A stretch of 64,000 bases of DNA. Source: Nocardioides oceani. Its GTDB lineage: Bacteria; Actinomycetota; Actinomycetes; Propionibacteriales; Nocardioidaceae. The translations under genes were made by a program, and so were the position numbers. Each line of letters begins with the position of its first letter. The first letter of the stretch is position 1. A model generated the notes under the pieces. That model saw only the letters and a list, made by a program, of their open reading frames with translations, did not search any database and was not told where the DNA came from. Below are positions 17,175 to 26,012 of this stretch, piece by piece. The stretch is from NCBI RefSeq assembly GCF_030412965.1, contig NZ_JAUHJQ010000003.1, positions 124,001 to 188,000 on the forward strand. Reading direction: 5' to 3'.

Positions 17175-18464
17175 TCAGCCGCAGGCGCGGAGCAGGGACA
17201 GCACGAGCGTCTCGGTGACGGCGACCAGCTCGGGGACGGGCACCGCCTCGTGGGGGCTGTGCGCGAGGCGGACGTCGCCGGGCCCGTAGTGCAGCGTGGG
17301 GGTGCCGGCGGCGGCATAGAGCCGCAGGTCGGAGCCGTACGGCGCGCCGCGCTCCCGCGGCCGCGGCCCGCCGGTCACGTCGACGTGCGCGGCGGCGACC
17401 AGGTCGTGCAGGGCGCCCGCGTCGCCGGCGTACTGCCCGGCCCCGAACTGCCCACCGGTCCACGCCACCACCGGGGCGTGGTCGCGCAGCCACGGGTCGC
17501 GGGCGGCCGCCTCGGCGACGGCCTCCTCCAGCGCGGCCCTCGCGTCGGCGGCGTCCTCGCCCAGCGCCACGCCGAGCCGGCCCTCGGCGACGAGCAGGTC
17601 GGGGACGGTGCTGGCCCAGTCGCCGGCGCGGAGCCTGCCGACCGAGATTGGGTAGGCGACGGGGTACTCCGCCATCAGCGGGTGCACGTCGGCGTTGCGG
17701 CGCCGCTCGAGGTCCGCGAGCGCGGCGTGCAGCGGCAGGTAGGCGTCGATCGCGCTGTGCCCGGCGTACGCCGTGCTGCCGTGCGTGGCCGCGCCCGGCA
17801 CGCGCAGCTCGAAGGTGAGCGCGCCGGCGTTGGCGGTGGTGATCGTGCCGCTGGTCGGCTCGGTGATCACGCACGCCCTGCCCCGGTGGCCGCGGGCCAG
17901 CGTGGCGAAGGCGCCGAGGCCGCCGTCCTCCTCGCCGACGACGAGGTGGAGCGCGTACGGCCTGGCCAGCTCGATGCCGGCGGCGCGGATCGCGCGGACG
18001 GCCGCGATGTTGGCGACCACGCCGGCCTTCATGTCGCAGGCGCCGCGGCCGTGCAGGGCGCCGGCGGCGTCGACGTACGGCTGGAACGGCGCGGTGCGCC
18101 ACTGGTGCGGGTCGCCCTCGGGCACGACGTCGACGTGGCCCTGGAGGACCAGCTCCGGCTCCGGGCCCTCGCCGCCGGCGACCGGGCCGCTGCCGGCGAC
18201 CAGGCCCCACGCCTCCACGCGCGGGACCTCCATGCCGGGGAAGCCGGGGTCGGCGGACAGGGTCGGCAGGTCCAGCTGCCACAGGTCGACGTCGAGGTCG
18301 AGCTCGCGCAGCTGCTTGGCGAGCAGGTGCTGCACGTCGCACTCGGCGTCGGACCCCACGACGCTGGGGATCGCGACCAGGTCCAGCAGGTCGCGGACGA
18401 GCTCGCGCTCGTCGACGAAGGCGAGGGCACGCAGCTCGAGGTCGGAGAGGTCGCGGTGGCTCAC
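17175..18464 (-). CDS. M20 family metallopeptidase (ArgE/DapE/ACY1 type)
   Basis: A 429-residue zinc amidohydrolase. Metal-site motifs are LQGHVDVVPEG near residue 109, GRGACDMKAGVVANI near 138, VVGEEDGGLG near 174, and a final His in RLAHSPHEAVPV. A lid domain with GATTHGS-like AATHGSTAYAG lies between. Such enzymes remove acyl groups or split dipeptides in the cytosol; the exact substrate cannot be read. I chose the GTG at 18464 because a TACCTT box sits six bases upstream; longer in-frame starts lack support. Confidence 0.85.
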   Translation of the reverse strand: MSHRDLSDLELRALAFVDERELVRDLLDLVAIPSVVGSDAECDVQHLLAKQLRELDLDVDLWQLDLPTLSADPGFPGMEVPRVEAWGLVAGSGPVAGGEGPEPELVLQGHVDVVPEGDPHQWRTAPFQPYVDAAGALHGRGACDMKAGVVANIAAVRAIRAAGIELARPYALHLVVGEEDGGLGAFATLARGHRGRACVITEPTSGTITTANAGALTFELRVPGAATHGSTAYAGHSAIDAYLPLHAALADLERRRNADVHPLMAEYPVAYPISVGRLRAGDWASTVPDLLVAEGRLGVALGEDAADARAALEEAVAEAAARDPWLRDHAPVVAWTGGQFGAGQYAGDAGALHDLVAAAHVDVTGGPRPRERGAPYGSDLRLYAAAGTPTLHYGPGDVRLAHSPHEAVPVPELVAVTETLVLSLLRACG

Positions 18465-18470
18465 GCGCAG

Positions 18471-18476
18471 AAGGTA
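18471..18476 (-). promoter_or_regulatory. Likely -10 box of leaderless M20 gene
   Basis: On the minus strand TACCTT ends six bases before the GTG at 18464, which supports that start and a leaderless message. Confidence 0.45.
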
Positions 18477-18587
18477 GGGATCGGCCGCGGTCGTCAGCAG
18501 GCGATTTACCACGTTGTTACCGGGGCTTGTCACAGGCCTGGAGCGGGCACCGACTAGACGGGACCACGGGCGGGTAAGCAGAACACC

Positions 18588-19898
18588 GTGACGGACCAGG
18601 CGAGTGGTGAGGGGTACCCCGAGGTCGGCGAGCGGCTCGGGCCGTACAGCATCGGCGCCCGGATCGGGACCGGCGGCATGGGCTGGGTGTTCGAGGCGCT
18701 CGACACGAGGCTGCACCGCCAGGTCGCGGTCAAGGTGATCGCGCCGCAGCTGGCGGGTGACGAGGGCTTCCGGGAGCGCTTCGTGCGCGAGGCGCAGGCC
18801 CAGGCGTCGCTGGACTCCCCGCACGTGGTGCACGTCTACGACCACGGCGAGGTCGACGGGCGGCTCTACCTCGTCACCCAGCGCGTCCCCGACGGCGACC
18901 TGGCCGAGGCGCTCCGGGCGCGCGGCGTGCCGCCGCGCGAGGCCGCGGTCGACGTCGTCGCCCAGGTGGCCGCCGGGCTGGCCGACGTCCACGCGGCCGG
19001 GTTCGTGCACCGCGACGTGAAGCCGGCCAACGTGCTGCTGCGGCGCCACGAGGGCGGCGTGACGGCGTACCTCGGCGACTTCGGCATCGTCCGCCAGGCG
19101 CAGGCCGAGCACACCGCGACCTCCGCCGGGACGGCCGGCACCCCCGACTACATGGCGCCCGAGCTGCACACCGGCGCGAAGGCCGGCCCGCGCACCGACG
19201 TCTACTCCCTCGGCTGCCTGCTGTGGGCCACGCTCACCGGCTCCCCGCCGTACTCCGGCGCCTCGGAGTGGGAGCTGGTGACCGCGCACCGCGAGCAGCC
19301 CGTGCCGCAGCTGCCCGGCGAGGGCGCGATGGTCGAGGGCGTCAACCGGGTGCTGGCCAGGGCGATGGCCAAGGACCCCGCGGAGCGGTACGCCGACGCG
19401 ACGCCGCTGCGCGACGACCTGCGCGACCTGCTGCGGCTGCCGGCCGAGGGGCACGTCGTCCCGCTCTCGACCGTCGACCCGCCCCCCGCCGCGCCGCTCC
19501 CGGCACCGCCGCACGCCCGCCGTCGGATCGCCGTCATGGTGCTCGTGCTGCTCGCGCTGGCCGTCGCGGCCGTCGTGGTCTGGGCGCTCACCTGGGGCGA
19601 CGACGAGCCGTCGCAGTCCGGCGGCACCGGCACCCGGGTGGACCGTGACGCGGCGGTGGCGAGCGTCGCGTCGGCCTTCGAGGAGCAGGGGGTCGTCCGG
19701 CCGGGACTGGCGACCTGCATGGCCGAGCACTGGGTGGCGGACGCCGGGCTGGATCGGATGCGCGAGGAGGGCTTCCTCGACGCCGACTCCACCTTCGTCG
19801 ACCGGCCGTCGGCCGAGCTGTCGGAGGCCATGCGTGCCGCCGTCGCCGCGGCGGTCGGCGCCTGCACCGGCGACGCGAACGGCGCCGGCGCGGAGTGA
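18588..19898 (+). CDS. PknB-type serine/threonine kinase, one membrane pass
   Basis: A 436-residue transmembrane kinase. The glycine loop IGTGGMGWVFEA, the ATP lysine in VAVKV (about 49), the catalytic HRDVKPANV (Asp about 143), DFG (164-166) and APE (about 190) are all intact. A Pro-rich linker leads to one membrane helix at about 313-336. An outer domain of about 100 acidic residues without PASTA repeats follows and has two cysteines (LATCMAEHW and VGACTGD). The outer domain is presumably the sensor. Its stop overlaps the next gene in GTGA, so kinase and RTX-like protein are made together. Confidence 0.9.
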   Translation: MTDQASGEGYPEVGERLGPYSIGARIGTGGMGWVFEALDTRLHRQVAVKVIAPQLAGDEGFRERFVREAQAQASLDSPHVVHVYDHGEVDGRLYLVTQRVPDGDLAEALRARGVPPREAAVDVVAQVAAGLADVHAAGFVHRDVKPANVLLRRHEGGVTAYLGDFGIVRQAQAEHTATSAGTAGTPDYMAPELHTGAKAGPRTDVYSLGCLLWATLTGSPPYSGASEWELVTAHREQPVPQLPGEGAMVEGVNRVLARAMAKDPAERYADATPLRDDLRDLLRLPAEGHVVPLSTVDPPPAAPLPAPPHARRRIAVMVLVLLALAVAAVVVWALTWGDDEPSQSGGTGTRVDRDAAVASVASAFEEQGVVRPGLATCMAEHWVADAGLDRMREEGFLDADSTFVDRPSAELSEAMRAAVAAAVGACTGDANGAGAE

Positions 19899-21100
19899 CC
19901 GCGACGTACGCTCCCGGCGTGCGCCGCCTCCTGCCGGGCGAGCGGGTCGTCGGGACCGACGGTGACGACGTGATCGTGTCGAACGGTGCGCAGAGCGTGG
20001 ACGCCGGCGACGACCTGATCTATACGACCGGCAGCCGACCGGTGCCGTACGGCACCGCCGTCGTCGTGCTCGCCGGCGAGGGCGACGACGTGCTCGACAG
20101 CACCGCGGACACCACCGCCGCGGCCCACCTGGACGCCGGCCCGGGCAGCGACCGGGTCCTCTCCGGGCCCGCCCGGGACCTGGTCTCCCTCACCGACGAC
20201 ACGCTGGTCGGCCGAGGACCCGACCACGTGTTCGTGGGCACCGAGGGCGAGCCCGACACCTCACGGGTCGAGGTCGGCGCGGGCGGCTCGGTGACCTTCA
20301 GGGGGCTCCTGCCGTTCCGTGGCGTGCTGCGCGGCGAGGGAGCCGGTTGGCTCCACCTGGACGCCGCCTCCTGGCCCGAGGGCAGTCGTCGGGCGGTCGT
20401 CGACAACCGGACCGGGGAGCTCCGGGTCGACGACGAGCCGGTGCTCGCCTGGACCGGCTTCACCGGGTTCCGGCTGCGGGGTCCGGAGAGCCTGCGGGTC
20501 TCCTTCCGCGGCGGGGCCGCCGGCGAGCGGGTGGTCGTGTCGGATGCGCGGTGGGGCTCCTTCGACCTGGGGGCGGGGGACGACTCGCTCTCGCTCCCCT
20601 CGGGTCCCGCCACCCGGAGGACGATCACGGGCGGGCCCGGCCGCGACGAGCTGTCGGCCTACGAGTCGGGCCGGTCGCGGACGCTCGTGCTCGACCTGGA
20701 CCTCGGACGCCTGGAGACGGTCAGCGGCGACGAGCGGCGGCTGGTCGCCCGCCCGACCGGGTTCGAGGACGCATCGCTCCAGGCCTGGTCGATGCGGCTG
20801 CACGGCACGAGCGGCGCGAACCGGCTGCAGTGGTGGGGCTGTCGCGGTGGCATCGACGCGGGCCGAGGCGGTGACGTCGTGACGTGGACGGACCCGGACG
20901 GGCCGGTCTGCGGCCGCAACGCCGACATCGCCGTCCGCGGCGGGCGCGGAGACGACCACCTGGTCGGTGGCTACCACGCGGACCGGCTGTACGGCGGGCG
21001 CGGCCGTGACGTGGCCGAGGGCGGGGGTGCGCCGACGTGGGGCGCGGACACCTGCGTCGCCGAGGTGCGGGTCGACTGCGTGCGCCGCCCTCAGACGTAG
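19895..21100 (+). CDS. RTX-like calcium-binding repeat protein
   Basis: A 401-residue acidic protein with scattered Gly/Asp nonapeptide repeats of the hemolysin type: GTDGDDVIV and GEGDDVLDS near the N-terminus, then GGRGDDHLVGG and YGGRGRDVAEGG near the C-terminus. The middle is a beta-rich Arg/Asp region with few clear repeats. RTX proteins usually bind calcium outside the cell, but no signal peptide is visible here; a GTG about 8 codons downstream would not add one. It is co-translated with the kinase upstream. Its 3' end overlaps the convergent carboxyltransferase gene by ten bases. Confidence 0.65.
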   Translation: MTATYAPGVRRLLPGERVVGTDGDDVIVSNGAQSVDAGDDLIYTTGSRPVPYGTAVVVLAGEGDDVLDSTADTTAAAHLDAGPGSDRVLSGPARDLVSLTDDTLVGRGPDHVFVGTEGEPDTSRVEVGAGGSVTFRGLLPFRGVLRGEGAGWLHLDAASWPEGSRRAVVDNRTGELRVDDEPVLAWTGFTGFRLRGPESLRVSFRGGAAGERVVVSDARWGSFDLGAGDDSLSLPSGPATRRTITGGPGRDELSAYESGRSRTLVLDLDLGRLETVSGDERRLVARPTGFEDASLQAWSMRLHGTSGANRLQWWGCRGGIDAGRGGDVVTWTDPDGPVCGRNADIAVRGGRGDDHLVGGYHADRLYGGRGRDVAEGGGAPTWGADTCVAEVRVDCVRRPQT

Positions 21101-22563
21101 CGCCGGGCGCGGTCGGCCGGGCTGCCCGGGCCCGCGTCGAGCAGGGCGGCCAGCTCGTGCTCGAGGACCGCGCCGACCCGGCGGCAGAACTCCTCGGCCT
21201 CGTCGGCGGCGTCGGGCCGCTCGGCGACGATCCGGTCGACGATCCCGAGCCGGTGCAGGTCGAGCGCGCGGACCTGCTGCCGGCGGGCCATCTCCGGGGC
21301 GTGGTCGAGGTCGCGGTGGACGATCGCGCTGGCGCCCTCGGGCGGCAGCGGGGAGAGCCAGGCGTGCTGGGCGGCCACGACCCGGTCGGCCGGCAGCAGG
21401 GCCAGCGCGCCGCCGCCGTTGCCCTCGCCGAGCATCAGGCACAGGGTCGGCGCGTCGAGGGTCACCAGGTCGGCGAGCGAGCGGGCGATCTCGCCGGCCA
21501 GGCCGCCGTTCTCGGCGTCGGCGGAGAGCGCCGCGCCGGGGGTGTCGATGACGGTCACCAGCGGCAGGCCGAGCTCCGAGGCGAGCCGCATGCCGCGGCG
21601 GGCCTCGCGCAGCGCGCCCGGGCCCATCGGCCGGTCGGCGGTCTGCCCGCGGCGGTCCTGGCCGAGGAAGACGCACGGCGCCTGGCCGAACCGGACCAGC
21701 CCGATGAGCAGTCCCGGGTCCTGCTCGCCCTGGCCGGTGCCGTTGAGCGGGACGACCTCGGAGGCGGCGTACCGCAGCAGGCGGCGCACTCCCGGCCGGT
21801 CCGCGCGGCGCGACCGGGTGACCGCGTCCCACGTCTCCACGTCGGGCACCTCGCCGTCGTCGGCGGCCGTCACCGGGACGATGCCGCGGCGCGGGGCCAG
21901 GATGACCGACAGGGCGCGGTCGAGGATGTCGGCGATCTCCTCGGGGGCGACGACGGCGTCGATGATGCCGCGCTCGTGGAGGTTCTCGGCGGTCTGCACG
22001 CCCTCGGGGAACGGCTTGCCGTAGAGCGCCTCGTAGACCCGCGGGCCGAGGAACCCGACCAGCGCGCCCGGCTCGGCCACGGTCACGTGGCCCAGCGAGC
22101 CCCAGGAGGCCATGACGCCGCCGGTGGTGGGGTGGCGGAGGTAGACGAGGTACGGCAGGCCGGCCGCCTTGTGCGCGGCGACCGCCTGGCTGATCCGGAC
22201 CATCTGCACGAACGCCGGCGTGCCCTCCTGCATCCGGGTGCCGCCGCTGACCGGCGCCGCCAGCAGCGGGAGCCGCTCGCGGGTGGCGCGCTCGATCGCG
22301 GTCACCAGCCGGTCGGCGCTCGCGCGCCCGATCGACCCGGCGAGGAACCCGAACTCGCCGACCACGACGGCCACCCGGCGGCCCCGCATGAGGCCCTCGC
22401 CGCTCAGCACTGACTCGTCGACGCCGCTCTTCTCCTCCGCGCGCCGCAGCTCCGCGGCGTACTCCTCCGACACGCCGGTGCGCTCGGGCGGGGTGTCCCA
22501 CGAGGCCCACGAGCCCTCGTCGAGCACGAGGTCGATCAGCGCGGCAGCGTTCGGTCGAGCCAT
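21091..22563 (-). CDS. Fused carboxyltransferase (AccD-AccA type)
   Basis: A 490-residue acyl-CoA carboxyltransferase with beta-like and alpha-like halves in one chain. The N-half has GGTRMQEGTPAFVQM and YLRHPTTGGVMASWGSLG, the oxyanion-hole region of AccD. The C-half has DTPGAALSADAENGGLAGEI and GEGNGGGALALLPADRV, typical of AccA. No four-Cys zinc finger is present at the N-terminus. A biotin carboxylase partner must be encoded elsewhere. TAGGTT six bases before the ATG suggests a leaderless message. The acyl-CoA substrate (acetyl or propionyl) cannot be decided. Confidence 0.85.
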   Translation of the reverse strand: MARPNAAALIDLVLDEGSWASWDTPPERTGVSEEYAAELRRAEEKSGVDESVLSGEGLMRGRRVAVVVGEFGFLAGSIGRASADRLVTAIERATRERLPLLAAPVSGGTRMQEGTPAFVQMVRISQAVAAHKAAGLPYLVYLRHPTTGGVMASWGSLGHVTVAEPGALVGFLGPRVYEALYGKPFPEGVQTAENLHERGIIDAVVAPEEIADILDRALSVILAPRRGIVPVTAADDGEVPDVETWDAVTRSRRADRPGVRRLLRYAASEVVPLNGTGQGEQDPGLLIGLVRFGQAPCVFLGQDRRGQTADRPMGPGALREARRGMRLASELGLPLVTVIDTPGAALSADAENGGLAGEIARSLADLVTLDAPTLCLMLGEGNGGGALALLPADRVVAAQHAWLSPLPPEGASAIVHRDLDHAPEMARRQQVRALDLHRLGIVDRIVAERPDAADEAEEFCRRVGAVLEHELAALLDAGPGSPADRARRYV

Positions 22564-22569
22564 GGGGGG

Positions 22570-22575
22570 AACCTA
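22570..22575 (-). promoter_or_regulatory. Likely -10 box of leaderless carboxyltransferase gene
   Basis: On the minus strand TAGGTT ends six bases before the ATG at 22563. Confidence 0.45.
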
Positions 22576-22708
22576 GCCGTTGCGGCCGCCGTGTCCGCGA
22601 CCTCCTCGACCAGCCGGACGACGCCGCCCGCAGGTCGGCGGTCGGCTCACGGGGCTCGACGTCGTCGGCGCTGGCGCGCCTCCTGCTCGACCAGCGGGGG
22701 CTCGGGGT

Positions 22709-22780
22709 CTCGGGGTCTCGGCCAGCGGAGGGCTCGGGGTCTCGGCCAGCGGAGGGCTCGGGGTCTCGGCCAGCGGGGCT
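22709..22780. repeat. 24-base tandem repeat, three units
   Basis: Three head-to-tail copies of a 24-base unit that starts CTCGGGGTCTCGGCCAGCGG, at about 22709, 22733 and 22757, preceded by a partial copy. It fills the gap after the epimerase gene. The words GTCTCG and CCAGCGG resemble short intergenic repeats I know from related actinobacteria and the block at 42774-42893. Confidence 0.85.
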
Positions 22781-22789
22781 CGGCGCTCC

Positions 22790-23803
22790 TCAACCAGCCG
22801 TGGGGCCGAGCGAGGCGAGGATCTCCGCCTCCTCGGCGAGGGTGAGACCGGTGACGGGCGCGTCGGGGGTGGCGCGGAGCCAGGCCAGGGTGTCGCGGGC
22901 GGTGTCGGCGAGCGGACGGAGGTCGAGGCCGGCGGCGATCGAGGGGCCCGGGTCGTGGGCGAGCATGCCGTCGTGCTCCGGGCGCGGCAGCCACAGCGGC
23001 ACCGAGCGGTCGCCCGACCACGGCGCGACGTCGCGGGCCTCGAGCTCCGCGGCCGGCACCCACCGCAGCAGGGCGTCGCCGGCGCCGAGGGCAGCGGTGC
23101 CGACGGCGACGGCGGCGAGGAGGTCGCGGAGGGCGGTGGGCGTGCCGACGCCGTCGAAGGTGCCGGGGGTGCGCCGCTCGGCGAGGGTGACGACCCAGGC
23201 GGCGAGGTCGCGGACGTCGATGACCTGCACGACGTCCTCGGGGTCGCCGGGGGCGAGCACCGTGGGGTGGTCGGTGGTCGCGGCCAGGCGTGCCGGCCAG
23301 TAGGTGAACCGGCCCGTCGGGTCGCCCGGACCGGCGATCAGGCCCGGCCGCACGACGCTCGCCGAGGCGGCGCCGTCCCGGACGATCGCCTCGCAGGCCA
23401 CCTTCATCGGCCCGTAGGCGTCCGGGTCGGCCGCCAGGTCGACGTCGTCCCACACCGGCTCGCGCAGCGGCAGCGAGGCCGGCGTGCCGCCGGGCGTCGA
23501 CTCGTCGGCGTACACGTTGACCGTCGAGACGAACACCCAGTGCGCGTCCGGCACCGCCGCGACCGCGGCCCGCACCCAGGACGGCTGCCGGGCCACCTCC
23601 ACCACCGCGTCGTACGTCGCCGCGCCGGCCGCCAGCGCCTCCGGCGGCGGCTGGGTCCGGTCGAGCTCGCGGTGGGTGGCCCCCTTCGGCACGGGGCCCG
23701 ACCGGCCGCGGCACGCGCAGGTCACCTCGTGCCCGCGGGCGAGGGCCTCCTCGGCGACCGCGCGCGAGAGGAACACCGATCCGCCGAGCACCAGGAGCCG
23801 CAT
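22790..23803 (-). CDS. NAD-dependent epimerase/dehydratase family protein
   Basis: A 337-residue extended short-chain dehydrogenase. The nucleotide-binding start is LLVLGGSVFLSRAVAEEAL rather than the usual GxxGxxG. The Ser region is FVSTVNVYADES, and the usual YxxxK is seen as YGPMKVACE. The C-domain ends with repeated helices. It most resembles the group annotated as sugar epimerase or reductase in actinobacteria; substrate unknown. The 3' end runs to the edge of the tandem repeat. Confidence 0.75.
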   Translation of the reverse strand: MRLLVLGGSVFLSRAVAEEALARGHEVTCACRGRSGPVPKGATHRELDRTQPPPEALAAGAATYDAVVEVARQPSWVRAAVAAVPDAHWVFVSTVNVYADESTPGGTPASLPLREPVWDDVDLAADPDAYGPMKVACEAIVRDGAASASVVRPGLIAGPGDPTGRFTYWPARLAATTDHPTVLAPGDPEDVVQVIDVRDLAAWVVTLAERRTPGTFDGVGTPTALRDLLAAVAVGTAALGAGDALLRWVPAAELEARDVAPWSGDRSVPLWLPRPEHDGMLAHDPGPSIAAGLDLRPLADTARDTLAWLRATPDAPVTGLTLAEEAEILASLGPTAG

Positions 23804-23870
23804 GGACCCACGGTGCCCGCCGGCGGCCGGCCGCGGAACCCGCGTTCGCCGACGGCGGACGACGGCAGCC

Positions 23871-25397
23871 CTAGCGCGGCGGCGTCGTCGCGCCCGTCAG
23901 CCACCCGTCGAAGAAGGCCGACAGCTCCAGCCCGGTCTCCTCCTCGATCCAGGCGAGGTACTCCTCGCGGTCGGCGGTGCCGTTGTCCTGCGCCGCCGGC
24001 CAGTCGCGCACGAGCGCCCAGAACGCGTCCTCGCCGCCCGGCCGGGCGGCCATCCGCTCCCGCAGCTCGTGCCACATCAGCGCGGGCCCGTAGTAGATGT
24101 TCGACTCCCCGAACGTGGCGGGGTCGTAGTCGCCCGGCGGGCCGGCGGCCGCCCGCTCCTCGGCCTCGCGCACGGCGTACCCGTCGAGCGCCGCCTCGAG
24201 GTCGGCCCCGTCGCGCTCGACCTGCCAGAGGATCTGGAGGTACATCGCCATGCCCTCGTTCATCCACACGTCGCGCCAGTCCGCGGGCGTCACCTGGTCG
24301 CCGTACCAGTGGTGCGCCAGCTCGTGGACGATCACGGCCGGCGAGAGCGTGTAGTCGCTGATCCCCAGCGTGATCATCGTCTGGGTCTCCATGCCGCTGA
24401 CCGACTCCACGAGCACGGCGCCTGCGGTGTCGTAGGGGTAGGGCCCCAGCCGCTCCTCCAGCCACGCCAGCTCGTGCGCCATCGTCCGGGCGCCGGAGCC
24501 GAGTCGCTCCTGGTCGCGCGGCACCCACCAGGTGACCGGCACGCCGCTGTCGGAGGTGGCCTCGACGCTGACGTAGTCGCCGGTCGCGAGGGTCATGAGG
24601 TACGCCGCCGCCGGCTCGGCGAGGTGCCAGCGGGTGACCGTGCGGCCGTCGCGCTCCTCGCGCGAGACCAGCTCCCCGTTGCTGACGCCGGTCCACGGGC
24701 TCGGCACGCTGACCGTGACGTCGTAGAGCGCCTTGTCGGAGGGGTGGTCGTTGACGGCGTACCAGGTGTAGGCGCCGTAGGGCTCCTGCATCGTCCAGGT
24801 CCACCCGTCGTCGGTGGTCGTCCACCCCGTGGTGCTGAAGTCGCTGCGGGTGGTCGGCGCGGCGGCCGGCCGCGGGGTGCCGGTGTAGGAGACGACCACC
24901 TCGTACCGCTCGTCGGCGACGACCTCCTGGCGCAGGTAGAGGTCCTTGCCGGCGTGGCGGAAGTCGACCTTGTCGCCGTCGACGCTCACCGACCGCACCG
25001 TCAGCGCCGGGGAGAGGTCGAGCTGCAGGGTGTCGTCGTCCTCGGTGGCGCGCAGGAGCACCTGCTCGCGGCCGTCGAGCACCCGCGTCGCGGGGTCCCA
25101 GTCGAGCGAGAGGTCGTAGTGGAGCGCGTCGACGCCGGGGTCGCCCACCGCGGGGTAGACCGAGTCCTCCCGCGGCTCGTTGACCGCGAGCTCGAGGGCG
25201 TCCTCCTCGGGCGGCTCGGTCGGGGCGGCGTGGTCGACCGGCTCGCGGGCGGTGGTGCTCCCCGCGGTCCCCACGGCCGGGCCGGGCGGCGGGGCAGGGG
25301 CCGGGTCGGCGTCGTCGGTGCAGGCGGCCGGCAGCAGGAGCAGCGGGCAGAGCAGGGTGGGGACGAGCCGGGCGCGGTGGGCCGAGAAACGGGTCAC
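23871..25397 (-). CDS. Lipoprotein M1-family metallopeptidase
   Basis: A 508-residue secreted zinc aminopeptidase-like protein. A lipobox (LLPAAC, Cys about 26) marks it as membrane-anchored outside the cell. The zinc site HELAHHWYG is at about 358, with the third ligand Glu about 381 in WMNEGMAMYLQ. SGMETQTMI stands for the exopeptidase GxMEN signature, here with Gln instead of Asn. The usual C-terminal helical domain is short. The ATG overlaps the stop of the ECF sigma gene in ATGA, so the two are co-translated. Confidence 0.85.
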   Translation of the reverse strand: MTRFSAHRARLVPTLLCPLLLLPAACTDDADPAPAPPPGPAVGTAGSTTAREPVDHAAPTEPPEEDALELAVNEPREDSVYPAVGDPGVDALHYDLSLDWDPATRVLDGREQVLLRATEDDDTLQLDLSPALTVRSVSVDGDKVDFRHAGKDLYLRQEVVADERYEVVVSYTGTPRPAAAPTTRSDFSTTGWTTTDDGWTWTMQEPYGAYTWYAVNDHPSDKALYDVTVSVPSPWTGVSNGELVSREERDGRTVTRWHLAEPAAAYLMTLATGDYVSVEATSDSGVPVTWWVPRDQERLGSGARTMAHELAWLEERLGPYPYDTAGAVLVESVSGMETQTMITLGISDYTLSPAVIVHELAHHWYGDQVTPADWRDVWMNEGMAMYLQILWQVERDGADLEAALDGYAVREAEERAAAGPPGDYDPATFGESNIYYGPALMWHELRERMAARPGGEDAFWALVRDWPAAQDNGTADREEYLAWIEEETGLELSAFFDGWLTGATTPPR

Positions 25398-25972
25398 GCG
25401 TCACCGCGCAGCAGCGGCCGCACCAGCTTGCGGCCGTGGTGGATCTGGGCCTTGACCGTGCCGGTCGGCGCGCCGAGCAGCGCGGCGATCTCGTCGTACG
25501 GCAGGCCGTAGACGTCGCGCAGCAGCAGCGGCTCGACCATCTGCGGGTGCTCGCGCTCGAGGGTCTCCATCGCCTCGAGCAGGTCCAGGCGGGTGCCGGC
25601 GATCACCGAGGTGGTGCGCGGGTCGGGGCGCTCGGCGGGCAGGACGTCGCTGGGGACGGCCTGGTTCTTCATCCGGCGGTACGTCGACCGGGCGCTGTTG
25701 ACGGCGACCACGTGCAGCCAGGTGGTGAACCGGCCCCGGCCGCCCCACGACCCGATCTTGCCGGCTACGTTGAGCAGCGCCTCCTGGCAGGCGTCCTCGG
25801 CGTCGGCGGGGTGCGGCAGCACGCCGCGGCAGACGTTGAGCGTCCGCGGGCGGACCGCCGCGAGCAGGTCCTCGAGCGCGCCGCGGTCGCCGCCCTGCGC
25901 GCGCCGCGCGAGGTCGTCGATCTCGTCCGGTGCCAGTGCCTGCACGCCGTCGTCGCCCGAGCCAGTCGCCAT
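25394..25972 (-). CDS. ECF-family RNA polymerase sigma factor
   Basis: A 192-residue extracytoplasmic-function sigma factor. Region 2 includes ADAEDACQEALLNVAGKIGSW and RFTTWLHVVAVNSARSTYRR. Region 4 includes LLRDVYGLPYDEIAALLG and GTVKAQIHHGRKLVRPLL. No anti-sigma factor gene is adjacent; instead the sigma gene is fused by overlap to a lipoprotein peptidase and diverges from a membrane kinase. Either could be its signalling partner. A GGAGG ribosome site precedes the ATG. Confidence 0.9.
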   Translation of the reverse strand: MATGSGDDGVQALAPDEIDDLARRAQGGDRGALEDLLAAVRPRTLNVCRGVLPHPADAEDACQEALLNVAGKIGSWGGRGRFTTWLHVVAVNSARSTYRRMKNQAVPSDVLPAERPDPRTTSVIAGTRLDLLEAMETLEREHPQMVEPLLLRDVYGLPYDEIAALLGAPTGTVKAQIHHGRKLVRPLLRGDA

Positions 25973-26000
25973 GTCAGGTTTCCTCCCCCGTCGGCTGCAA

Positions 26001-26006
26001 CATAAT
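26001..26006 (+). promoter_or_regulatory. Likely -10 box of leaderless kinase gene
   Basis: CATAAT, five of six bases of the -10 consensus, ends six bases before the GTG at 26013. This supports GTG 26013 over the in-frame ATG at 25971. Confidence 0.5.
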
Positions 26007-26012
26007 GCCGGG

